The notes beneath the pieces are model-generated. The model ran no database searches. It was not told where the DNA came from and saw nothing but the letters and a program-made list of their open reading frames with translations. Shown in pieces: positions 1 to 5,510 of a stretch of DNA of 6,129 nt. Every line of letters begins with the position of its first letter. Position 1 is the stretch's first letter. The position numbers and the translations under genes were made by a program. The DNA lies in NCBI GenBank assembly GCA_040905145.1, contig JBBDSC010000131.1, positions 1 through 6,129 of the forward strand. The letters run 5' to 3'. The DNA is from DATGMS01 sp040905145 (lineage in GTDB: Bacteria > Bacteroidota > Bacteroidia > Cytophagales > Cyclobacteriaceae).

Positions 1-55
1 GACATAAGTCAACGGATTTACAGTCCGTCCCAGTTGGCCGCTTTGGTATTCCCCC
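1..55 (-). tRNA. tRNA-Tyr (GUA anticodon), 3' part missing
   Basis: Read on the minus strand from 55 downward, the sequence folds as the 5' part of a class II tRNA. It shows an acceptor strand GGGGGAA, then TA, a D arm with CCA/TGG stem and the AAGCGGCCAA-type loop, and a five-pair anticodon stem ACGGA/TCCGT around loop CTGTAAA, whose anticodon GTA reads Tyr codons. The variable arm follows, and its GAC/GTC stem closes exactly at the window edge; a long variable arm is what bacterial tRNA-Tyr has. The T arm and the 3' acceptor strand lie beyond position 1, so their integrity cannot be judged. The gene is transcribed away from the aminopeptidase gene's stop, in the same orientation as it, but has its own promoter. 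Confidence 0.93.
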
Positions 56-113
56 TAAACTGATTTTGGTTATGATCTTTTTAAAGGACTTTTTAGATTG
101 TCATAACGGATGG

Positions 114-144
114 CAAAATTATACCCTTTTATTAAAGATTCAAA
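114..144 (-). promoter_or_regulatory. Bacteroidota-type promoter for tRNA-Tyr
   Basis: On the minus strand a TTTG -33 element (144 to 141) is followed after exactly 19 nt by TAATTTTG (121 to 114), a full match to the TAnnTTTG -7 element of Bacteroidota housekeeping promoters. Transcription should begin near 105-108, giving a leader of about 50 nt before the mature tRNA 5' end at 55, to be removed by RNase P. The leader contains a CTTTTTA heptamer twice (77-83 and 89-95, plus-strand reading) of unknown meaning. The 19-nt spacing and both perfect elements make this the best promoter in the window. Confidence 0.72.
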
Positions 145-208
145 GTAATAGGAAAAAATTTCTTTTATTTTTTGACCATTTTCATTTAATGTTTTCGATA
201 TCAGCTCA

Positions 209-2821
209 TTAATCTTCCTCCACATAGCCTTCCAGGAAAAAACCCTGATATTCCTTGACTCTTTCGTCCTTTTCTCCTGCGTGAAGCACCTTCACTTTTT
301 CCAGCACGCCTTTTTCATCAATAAACCCGAACAAGGCCTGAAAAGCGGCCAGCCTGATGTAATTGGCCGGGTTGCTTTCTGCTATCTCATTGAGGTTATT
401 GAGGGTCACGCCATGATCCAATTCCTCCTGCCTGGCAAAATAATCAGCATAATATCCTATAAAATAATAAAGTGATTCCCCCGTCAGTTTCTCTAATTTT
501 GAATGAAACCAATCCGCTTTGGTGGGGTCCGGAAGGCTGGTAAAGTAATCCGCCAAGGGCGCAATCATCCTAATATTCTCTGTCCCCGTTAAGCGGTTTG
601 CCATATTCTCCCTCTGCGGATGGTTTTCATTGTCCAAATAGGCGGATAAGGCAGCACCTGCCACATAATAAGAGGAATCATTTACCAGACTTTGAAATAA
701 AGGGGCATATTTATCTCTTCCCACTTCGTTCAACAGCTCTATGGCGCCGGCCCTTACCGGATTTTCAGGATCACTTTCGGCTATGGTCAAAATCATTTCT
801 TCGGCATCTTCCGGCAAAAACATGGAATCCAGGTTGGACTGGATTTTTGCAAGCGCCAATTCCCTCACGGAGGGGAATTCATCTTTTAAAGCTGAGAAAA
901 ATGTTTGCCCCATTCCTTTATCAAAGGTATAATTGTTGGCCAGGCTGTCCAATGCCTCATATCGTGCTATCCCAGCTTCAGCCAGGGCTACTTGTTTTTC
1001 AAAATGTCCCCTTCCCCTGTAGGTATCCTTCACTGCCAGGAGCACCATGGATTCATCGACCACCACTAAATCAGGGCTGCCGCCATTTTCCAGTGCAAAC
1101 TGTTGGGAGGCCTGGTCCAGCGTGAAATTCCTTTGCGTCCGTTGCCCATCCTCATACCAGGCTACCGTAAAAGGAAGCTTATACAAAGGCGTGTTCTCTA
1201 AATCCTGCTTTTGCTTTATGGTTAAGAGGATATTGTCGGGTTGGCTCTTGTCCAACCTGATATCCAGAACAGGATGGCCGGAAGCCAAAAACCATTGGTT
1301 AAAAAACCAGTTCAAATCCCTGCCGGTAACTTTTTCGAAGGCTAATCTCAAATCATGGATTTCAACGCTGGAGAAAGCATGCTGCTCCAAATAATAATTC
1401 AGGGAAGCAAAAAATGCTTCATCCCCCACATACCTCCTCAGCATGTGGAGCACCCTTCCCCCTTTGGCGTAAGAATGACTGTCAAACATGTCCTCCATAT
1501 GTTCATAATCAAACCTGATCAAGTCCACCTGCTTTTCTTCAGCTTCTGAAAAATAACCTTCCATGCCTACAATATGGTGCATGTCAGCAGCATCCTTTCC
1601 GTCTTTATGTTCCATCCAAAGGTATTCCGAATAATCTGCAAAAGCTTCATTCAACGGAAGGTTTGACCAGGATTCCAGAGTGACATAATTACCAAACCAC
1701 TGATGAAACAACTCATGGGCAATGATATAGTCCCATTCACTGTCGAGTGCTTCCCTTTCATCCAAGTTCAAAGCTTCCATAAAAATAGAGGCCGTTGTGT
1801 TTTCCATGGCCCCTGATACAAAATCACGCACAACAATCTGATCGTACTTCTGCCAGGGGAAATCCACTCCCAATAGCCGGGAAAAAAAAACAATCATCTC
1901 CGGAGTATTTTCAAAGACTTTTTTAGCACCCATTTCATATTCCTTCTCCACGAAATAATTGAGGGGCAATTTTCCTAAGGAATCGGAAATTTGGGCAAAC
2001 TCGCCAATCACTATGGCAGTAAGGTAAGGCGCATGGGGTAGGTCCATTTCCCAATGATCTGTTCTGGAACCGTCCCCATTGAAAGTTTGGCTCAATAACC
2101 GGCCATTGCTGATGGTGGTGTATTTATCCTCTACGGTCAATTTTATGTCATGCGTCGCCCGCTCATTGGGGCTGTCAATGGTGGGAAACCATTTGGAATT
2201 ATGCTCTGTCTCTCCCTGAGTCCAAATTTGAACGGGTTTTCCCTCATCTTTTTCGGGGTTGATAAAATATAATCCTTTATTATCCTTAATGGCCTCACTT
2301 CCCAATCCACTGTTTTCATTGGGCTTGGCAGTATAGCTCATCCCTACTTCCAGGGTATCTTTGGCAGTATAAGCTTTAGGCAGAATAACCGTGGCTTTCC
2401 GCTGATCATATCTCAAGGCCAGGGGCCTTACTTCGTTACCTTCCGCAAGCCAGACCTCATGGATCTCAAAATCCTTCGCATCCAGCTCCAAAATATCCTG
2501 ATCATAAAAATAAGGCTTCAGGGTCAGCAGGGCCTTTCCCATTACTGATTGTTTGTCATAATCAAATTGAAGATCAAGCGAGGTATGAAGCAAATCAAAC
2601 TTCCTCTCCCTGCTGCCTTCATACTGCAAAATGCCACGTTCTCTTTCCTGGGCTAATTCTTCCTTTTTTATGTTTGGGGAGTCCTCCCGGATTTCTTCCT
2701 TAATGATCTTCACCTCATCCTGCTGTTCTTCCTGGGAATGATCCGGGACTACCCTGGTGGGATTACAGGAAATCAATACATACAATAATAGAAGGAAACC
2801 AAAGTATTTGTTCAAAGTCAT
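209..2821 (-). CDS. M1-family zinc aminopeptidase, exported lipoprotein
   Basis: This 870-residue protein should remove N-terminal amino acids from peptides outside the inner membrane. The N-terminus has a short hydrophobic signal (about residues 6-18) ending in the lipobox LISC with lipidated Cys19, then a charged Glu/Lys-rich linker to about 60. The M1 N-terminal beta domain spans roughly 70-280. The catalytic domain shows the exopeptidase motif GAMEN at 337-341, the zinc motif HELFH at 369-373 and the third ligand Glu392 in NEAFADY, giving HExxH-x18-E. Tyr451 in SYAKGG fits the catalytic tyrosine. Residues about 610-860 are helical and look like degenerate HEAT/ARM-type repeats, as in other M1 enzymes. 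All key residues are present, so it should be active. The ATG at 2821 is chosen because it gives the complete lipoprotein signal. No Shine-Dalgarno is visible. Substrate preference cannot be read from sequence. It is transcribed divergently from the biotin carrier gene across a 97-nt gap. Confidence 0.93.
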   Translation of the reverse strand: MTLNKYFGFLLLLYVLISCNPTRVVPDHSQEEQQDEVKIIKEEIREDSPNIKKEELAQERERGILQYEGSRERKFDLLHTSLDLQFDYDKQSVMGKALLTLKPYFYDQDILELDAKDFEIHEVWLAEGNEVRPLALRYDQRKATVILPKAYTAKDTLEVGMSYTAKPNENSGLGSEAIKDNKGLYFINPEKDEGKPVQIWTQGETEHNSKWFPTIDSPNERATHDIKLTVEDKYTTISNGRLLSQTFNGDGSRTDHWEMDLPHAPYLTAIVIGEFAQISDSLGKLPLNYFVEKEYEMGAKKVFENTPEMIVFFSRLLGVDFPWQKYDQIVVRDFVSGAMENTTASIFMEALNLDEREALDSEWDYIIAHELFHQWFGNYVTLESWSNLPLNEAFADYSEYLWMEHKDGKDAADMHHIVGMEGYFSEAEEKQVDLIRFDYEHMEDMFDSHSYAKGGRVLHMLRRYVGDEAFFASLNYYLEQHAFSSVEIHDLRLAFEKVTGRDLNWFFNQWFLASGHPVLDIRLDKSQPDNILLTIKQKQDLENTPLYKLPFTVAWYEDGQRTQRNFTLDQASQQFALENGGSPDLVVVDESMVLLAVKDTYRGRGHFEKQVALAEAGIARYEALDSLANNYTFDKGMGQTFFSALKDEFPSVRELALAKIQSNLDSMFLPEDAEEMILTIAESDPENPVRAGAIELLNEVGRDKYAPLFQSLVNDSSYYVAGAALSAYLDNENHPQRENMANRLTGTENIRMIAPLADYFTSLPDPTKADWFHSKLEKLTGESLYYFIGYYADYFARQEELDHGVTLNNLNEIAESNPANYIRLAAFQALFGFIDEKGVLEKVKVLHAGEKDERVKEYQGFFLEGYVEED

Positions 2822-2918
2822 GGGAATGGTTTAGTAGGTCTGACAGGTCTTCTGGCATTTTGATTGCTAAAAACCTTCTTAAAAGATAAATTGTATATTT
2901 AACGCTAAAATTAGCAAA

Positions 2919-3413
2919 ATGTATTCAGTAACAATCAACAAAAAACAGTTTACCGTTGAAAAAGCAGGGGAAAACTTCCTGGTCAATGAGGCGCCTATCC
3001 TTTGGGATCTTGAAAAAATCAATGAGCGGACTTTCCTTATCATTAGGAATTATACTTCCCATTTGGTGGAATTAATAAATATAGACCCTAAAGAAAAGAC
3101 ACTCACCATAAAGTTAAACAACAAGATCAGCGAGGTGAAAATAAAGGACCGATTTGATCTACTCTTGGAAAAACTGGGGATGAACGCGTCCGGAATGAGC
3201 CAAATCAAGGACATAAAAGCGCCCATGCCCGGGTTAATTTTGGATATTCAAGTAAAAGTGGGTGATGTCATCAAAATGGGGGATCCAGTACTGGTACTGG
3301 AGGCCATGAAAATGGAAAACATCATCAAATCACCCGGAGAAGGGGAAGTAAAAGCCATCCTCGTGGGGATAGGTAGCGGTGTTGAAAAAAGTCAGGTATT
3401 GATTCAATTTTAA
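2919..3413 (+). CDS. Biotin carboxyl carrier protein, acyl-CoA/pyruvate carboxylase type
   Basis: A 164-residue protein carrying the swinging biotin arm of a biotin-dependent carboxylase. The C-terminal biotinyl domain (about 98-164) has APMPG at 101-105 and the attachment motif EAMKMEN, with Lys131 as the residue biotinylated by BirA. Two details point away from classical AccB of acetyl-CoA carboxylase: the motif reads MKMEN rather than MKMMN, and the AccB 'thumb' insertion after APMxG is absent. This fits propionyl-CoA carboxylase, pyruvate carboxylase or decarboxylase-type carriers, which in Bacteroidota databases are often labelled 'acetyl-CoA carboxylase biotin carboxyl carrier subunit'. 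The N-terminal 95 residues are mixed beta/charged and could be the part that docks to the partner subunits. No biotin carboxylase or carboxyltransferase gene lies nearby, so the partners must be encoded elsewhere. The start codon follows an A-rich stretch; no Shine-Dalgarno motif is seen. Confidence 0.88.
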   Translation: MYSVTINKKQFTVEKAGENFLVNEAPILWDLEKINERTFLIIRNYTSHLVELINIDPKEKTLTIKLNNKISEVKIKDRFDLLLEKLGMNASGMSQIKDIKAPMPGLILDIQVKVGDVIKMGDPVLVLEAMKMENIIKSPGEGEVKAILVGIGSGVEKSQVLIQF

Positions 3414-3445
3414 GTGATACATTTAGGTTTGTAAGAACAAGGATT

Positions 3446-3453
3446 TATATTTG
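3446..3453 (+). promoter_or_regulatory. Possible -7 element upstream of pyrH-frr
   Basis: TATATTTG matches the Bacteroidota -7 consensus TAnnTTTG exactly. The nearest upstream TTTG (3428-3431) is only 14 nt away, shorter than the usual 19 or so, and the sequence at the proper spacing reads TTAG, so the -33 element is poor. If used, transcripts would start near 3460 and carry a leader of about 210 nt before pyrH, including the repeat at 3471-3502. Since it sits just past the biotin carrier stop it could serve pyrH-frr independently of read-through. A chance match in AT-rich DNA is quite possible. Confidence 0.35.
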
Positions 3454-3470
3454 CCACGCTTAATATTTTA

Positions 3471-3502
3471 AAGACGGAAGCCAGGAGTCCGAAGACCGAA
3501 GT
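3471..3502 (+). repeat. Short intergenic repeat, compact copy
   Basis: AAGACGGAAG (3471-3480) and GAAGACCGAAGT (3491-3502) lie 10 nt apart in the leader of pyrH. The same two words recur in the same order in the frr downstream spacer, at 4954-4963 and 5062-5073. The words also resemble each other (GAAGACSGAAG theme), and the 10 nt between them contain a third partial unit, AGTCCGAAG running into the second word. This suggests a family of degenerate purine-rich intergenic repeats. Function unknown; it is not coding in any convincing frame. Confidence 0.55.
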
Positions 3503-3672
3503 AACAAATTCGAAAGAAATCATGATGGAATTTACATGTTTATATAAAGCTAAAAAACTATAAATCTGACATGGTCTTGGCCAATTATAAAACCAAACAT
3601 TTTGCTTGTGGCATAAAGCGGATAATCAGAAAAACTTAAAAGCTCTTTTTCAAAACTGATCACTAAATTATT

Positions 3673-4377
3673 ATGAAGTACAAAAGAATCCTCCTTAAAC
3701 TTAGCGGCGAAGCTTTAATGGGGGAAAACAACTACGGAATTGATTCACAGAAATTAAAACAATATGCCAATGAGATCAAGAAAGTAAAAGACCAGGGAGT
3801 AGAAATAGCCATTGTAATCGGCGGAGGAAACATTTTCCGGGGAGTCCAGGGAGAAAAAGTGGGAATAGACAGGGTGCAAGGGGATTACATGGGAATGCTT
3901 GCCACTCTCATTAACGCCATGGCATTACAGAGTTCATTGGAACAAAACGGCATGTATACCAGATTAATGTCGGGCATCAAAATTGAGAGCGTCTGTGAGC
4001 CTTTTATCAGAAGAAGGGCCATAAGACATTTGGAAAAAGGGAGGATTGTCATCTTCGGGGCTGGAATTGGGAATCCCTATTTTACTACGGATTCCACGGC
4101 CAGCTTAAGGGCCATTGAAATTGAAGCAGAGGTAGTATTAAAGGGAACCCGTGTAGATGGTGTGTATTCCGCTGATCCGGAAAAAGACCTCACTGCCGTA
4201 AAGTACAGTAATATTTCTTTTCAGGAAGTTTACGAAAAAAACCTCAATGTAATGGACATGACCGCTTTCACCTTGTGTCAGGAAAACCATTTACCTATCA
4301 TTGTTTTTGATATGAACAAAATAGGCAACTTAGAAGATCTGGTCCAAGGCAAAGAAGTAGGTACACTGATCATGTAA
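3673..4377 (+). CDS. pyrH: UMP kinase (uridylate kinase)
   Basis: Cytosolic enzyme phosphorylating UMP to UDP with ATP, the step feeding UTP and CTP synthesis; the bacterial type is a hexamer of the amino-acid-kinase fold, unrelated to eukaryotic UMP/CMP kinases. The 234 residues match the usual length. Family motifs appear in order: KLSGEALMG at 9-17, the glycine-rich phosphate loop GGGNIFRG at 50-57, DYMGMLAT at 71-78 next to the UMP site, GNPYFTTDS at 133-141 contacting the nucleotide phosphates, then LKGTRVDGVYSADP at about 156-169. Nothing is missing. The ATG at 3673 gives the conserved MKYKRILLKLSGE start and follows an AT-rich stretch without a Shine-Dalgarno. It is followed by frr after 11 nt, the conserved pyrH-frr pair. 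The tsf and rpsB genes that often precede this pair are not upstream here; instead a 259-nt gap and the biotin carrier gene are found. Confidence 0.97.
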   Translation: MKYKRILLKLSGEALMGENNYGIDSQKLKQYANEIKKVKDQGVEIAIVIGGGNIFRGVQGEKVGIDRVQGDYMGMLATLINAMALQSSLEQNGMYTRLMSGIKIESVCEPFIRRRAIRHLEKGRIVIFGAGIGNPYFTTDSTASLRAIEIEAEVVLKGTRVDGVYSADPEKDLTAVKYSNISFQEVYEKNLNVMDMTAFTLCQENHLPIIVFDMNKIGNLEDLVQGKEVGTLIM

Positions 4378-4388
4378 AGAAAGAAACA

Positions 4389-4949
4389 ATGGAAGAAATA
4401 GAATTACTAATTGAAGATGCGAAAGAACTGATGCAAAAAGCTGTAGATCATACAGCTTCGGAACTGGTGAAAATAAGGGCAGGAAAAGCAATGCCCAACC
4501 TATTGGAAGGTATTATGGTCAACTACTATGGCACTTCTACCCCCATTCAACAGGTGTCCTCCATTACTACACCGGACGCACGGACCCTGGCTATAAAGCC
4601 TTGGGAAAAAAGCCTGATCAGTGAAATCGAAAAAGCCATTGTCAACTCCGATCTCGGGCTTGCCCCTCAAAACAATGGGGAAATGGTGATGTTGACCATT
4701 CCGCCCCTTACAGAGGAAAGGAGGAAGATCTTGGTAAAGCAAGTGAAAAATGATTGCGAAAATGGTAAAATCAGTATCAGAACCGTAAGGAAAGACACCA
4801 ATGATGCATTAAGAAAATTGCAAAAAGAGGGTGCTGCTGAAGATGAAGTAAAAAGGGCTGAAGATGAGGTGCAAAAATTGACAGATAGTTTTTCAGCAAA
4901 AATTGATGAACAGTACGCCAGGAAAGAAGCTGAAGTAATGAAGGTTTAA
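4389..4949 (+). CDS. frr: Ribosome recycling factor
   Basis: RRF works with EF-G after translation termination to split the 70S ribosome from mRNA and deacylated tRNA. The 186 residues equal the family norm (about 185). Domain I, the long three-helix bundle, is formed by residues 1-30 and about 105-186. Domain II (about 31-104) holds the conserved segments YYGTSTPIQQ (46-55), PDARTLAIKPWEKS (62-75) and SDLGLAPQNNGEM (87-99). The hinge and helix region carries PPLTEERRK (105-113) and RTVRKDTNDALRKL (131-144), which include the conserved arginines that contact rRNA. The gene starts 11 nt after the pyrH stop and should be co-transcribed with it. The spacer reads AAGAAAGAAAC, only a weak purine-rich ribosome-binding region. 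Essential in most bacteria. Confidence 0.97.
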   Translation: MEEIELLIEDAKELMQKAVDHTASELVKIRAGKAMPNLLEGIMVNYYGTSTPIQQVSSITTPDARTLAIKPWEKSLISEIEKAIVNSDLGLAPQNNGEMVMLTIPPLTEERRKILVKQVKNDCENGKISIRTVRKDTNDALRKLQKEGAAEDEVKRAEDEVQKLTDSFSAKIDEQYARKEAEVMKV

Positions 4950-4977
4950 GGATAAGACGGAAGAGCGAATGGGATAA

Positions 4978-5001
4978 TGTGGCTAAAGCCACAAGGGCTA
5001 C
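4978..5001 (-). repeat. REP-like palindrome with GTAG lead tetranucleotide
   Basis: The core is TGTGGC-TAAA-GCCACA (4978-4993), a six-pair stem with a tetraloop. On the minus strand it is preceded by GTAG (5001 to 4998) and five bases, CCCTT. A GTAG- or GTGG-type tetranucleotide just 5' of a short hairpin is the hallmark of REP elements mobilised by RAYT (Y1-type) transposases. An alternative stem, ACAAG/CTTGT (4991-5005), overlaps it, so the two could exclude each other in RNA. No T tract follows, so it is a poor rho-independent terminator for frr. The REP assignment is an inference from form alone. Confidence 0.4.
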
Positions 5002-5041
5002 TTGTACATTTTCCCGGCAATTGAATAAATGGCCAAAAGCA

Positions 5042-5058
5042 CTTATTGTGACAATAAG
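5042..5058. repeat. 17-bp near-perfect palindrome
   Basis: CTTATTGT (5042-5049), a central G, and ACAATAAG (5051-5058) form eight perfect complementary pairs about one base. With so short a centre, this looks more like a dimeric protein-binding site than a strong RNA hairpin, although a six-pair stem with a GTGAC loop is possible. It lies about 100 nt before the start of the 94-residue protein gene and 92 nt after frr. It may equally be part of the repeat-rich spacer with no regulatory role. Confidence 0.4.
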
Positions 5059-5062
5059 CTTG

Positions 5063-5105
5063 AAGACCGAAGTCGCCTGCCTGCCGTAGGCAGGGAAGAA
5101 GTCTT
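5063..5105. repeat. Inverted-repeat hairpin CCTGCC-GTA-GGCAGG with outer stem
   Basis: The inner stem is CCTGCC (5080-5085) and GGCAGG (5089-5094) around GTA. CCTGCC is also duplicated directly at 5076-5081, offering a second register. An outer pair AAGAC (5063-5067) and GTCTT (5101-5105) could close a larger structure. In RNA this would be a stable G/C-rich hairpin; the following sequence GAAGAAGTCTTTG lacks a good T tract, so it is only a weak terminator candidate. Confidence 0.45.
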
Positions 5106-5107
5106 TG

Positions 5108-5121
5108 TACTTGATACTTGA
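5108..5121 (+). repeat. Tandem heptamer TACTTGA x2
   Basis: TACTTGA occurs twice in direct tandem (5108-5114 and 5115-5121), 33 nt before the ATG at 5154. Two units are little, but they lie at the end of the same repeat-rich spacer and may be a remnant or seed of a longer tandem tract. No function is evident. Confidence 0.4.
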
Positions 5122-5153
5122 CAATATCGAACATTAAAACCATAAGATCTGAT

Positions 5154-5438
5154 ATGAAGCTGGATGAATTTAAAAATTCGCTAAAGGAAAATCTTCCACC
5201 TCAAGACCTATCTGTTTACCTTCTTTCTCTTTGGCATGATGGCAAAGGGGAATGGGATAAGGCACATTCACTGATAGATTCCCTCTCGGACGGGGATGCT
5301 GCCCATGTCCATGCCTATTTACACCGGAAGGAAGGTGATATCTCCAACGCAGATTATTGGTACAGAAAAGCCGGTAAGAACAGGCCTTCCCTTAACCTCG
5401 AAAAAGAATGGGAATCCCTGGTCAGCGATTTTTTGTAA
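5154..5438 (+). CDS. Conserved small protein of unknown function
   Basis: A 94-residue soluble, acidic protein without signal peptide or membrane segment. It is built of predicted helices that look like a TPR/Sel1-type helical pair: LWHDGKGEWDKAHSLIDS (about 26-43), then the striking segment HAYLHRKEGD (53-62) and NADYWYRKAG (65-74), then a C-terminal helix EKEWESLVSDFL. The conserved-looking H, R, W and Y residues (H53, H57, R58, Y68, W69, Y70) suggest a constrained surface. I recall similar unnamed proteins in Bacteroidota and Proteobacteria, but know no function. The ATG at 5154 is preferred: a TTG start at 5118 would add 12 residues encoded by the repeat-rich spacer. No Shine-Dalgarno is visible. 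A strong terminator lies 13 nt after the stop, so this gene probably ends a transcript. Whether it is read from the pyrH-frr promoter or its own is unclear. Confidence 0.82.
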   Translation: MKLDEFKNSLKENLPPQDLSVYLLSLWHDGKGEWDKAHSLIDSLSDGDAAHVHAYLHRKEGDISNADYWYRKAGKNRPSLNLEKEWESLVSDFL

Positions 5439-5451
5439 TTTTCCCTAACCA

Positions 5452-5485
5452 AAAATGCAGATAGTATCAACCCTACCTGCATTTT
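5452..5485 (+). terminator. Intrinsic terminator after the 94-residue protein gene
   Basis: AAAATGCAG (5452-5460) pairs perfectly with CTGCATTTT (5477-5485). After one A/C mismatch, TAG (5462-5464) pairs with CTA (5473-5475) to extend the stem around an 8-nt loop. The stem has an A run on the left and a T run on the right, so it could act in both directions; the T tract is short (TTTT then AA). It starts 13 nt downstream of the stop codon at 5436-5438, the expected position. Confidence 0.7.
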
Positions 5486-5490
5486 AATGT

Positions 5491-5510
5491 AGTGAAGTTA
5501 TTTCTTCACT
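5491..5510 (+). repeat. Second hairpin behind the terminator
   Basis: AGTGAAG (5491-5497) and CTTCACT (5504-5510) form seven perfect pairs around TTATTT, extendable by one T-G wobble. No T tract follows, so it is not a standard terminator on the plus strand; it may protect the 3' end of transcripts that read through the first structure, or be a protein-binding inverted repeat. Confidence 0.4.

Larger units (their letters stand above)
4954..5073 (+). repeat. Same intergenic repeat, split by a 98-nt insert
   Basis: AAGACGGAAG (4954-4963) and GAAGACCGAAGT (5062-5073) are identical to the two words at 3471-3480 and 3491-3502, but here 98 nt rather than 10 nt lie between them. The insert contains the REP-like hairpin (4978-4993) and the palindrome at 5042-5058. 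It begins five bases after the frr stop codon, so it belongs to the 3' side of that operon. Whether the 98 nt were inserted or the other copy was shortened cannot be told from two copies. Confidence 0.5.

Noticed and set aside
152..162. GAAA-AAA-TTTC as a terminator for the aminopeptidase gene
   Set aside because: Four A-T rich pairs are too weak; no convincing terminator was found between 56 and 208.
281..1549. Several plus-strand open frames of 63-175 codons opposite the aminopeptidase gene
   Set aside because: They are antisense shadows of a well-conserved M1 gene; their products are Pro/Ser/Cys-rich without motifs.
2904..2915. Inverted repeat GCTAA-AA-TTAGC just before the biotin carrier start, considered as an operator
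   Set aside because: Five-base AT-rich arms are common by chance, and no promoter with correct spacing was found on either strand of this 97-nt divergent gap (TATATTTA at 2894 and, on the minus strand, TATCTTTT at 2888 both lack a -33 partner at 19-23 nt).
4500..5143. Minus-strand open frames opposite frr and the following spacer
   Set aside because: Their products show no domain, they overlap frr or the repeat-rich spacer, and frr on the other strand is certain.
5118..5153. TTG start extending the 94-residue protein by 12 residues
   Set aside because: The added codons fall in the TACTTGA repeat tract and look unlike the protein; the ATG at 5154 starts the natural MKLDEFKNSL helix.
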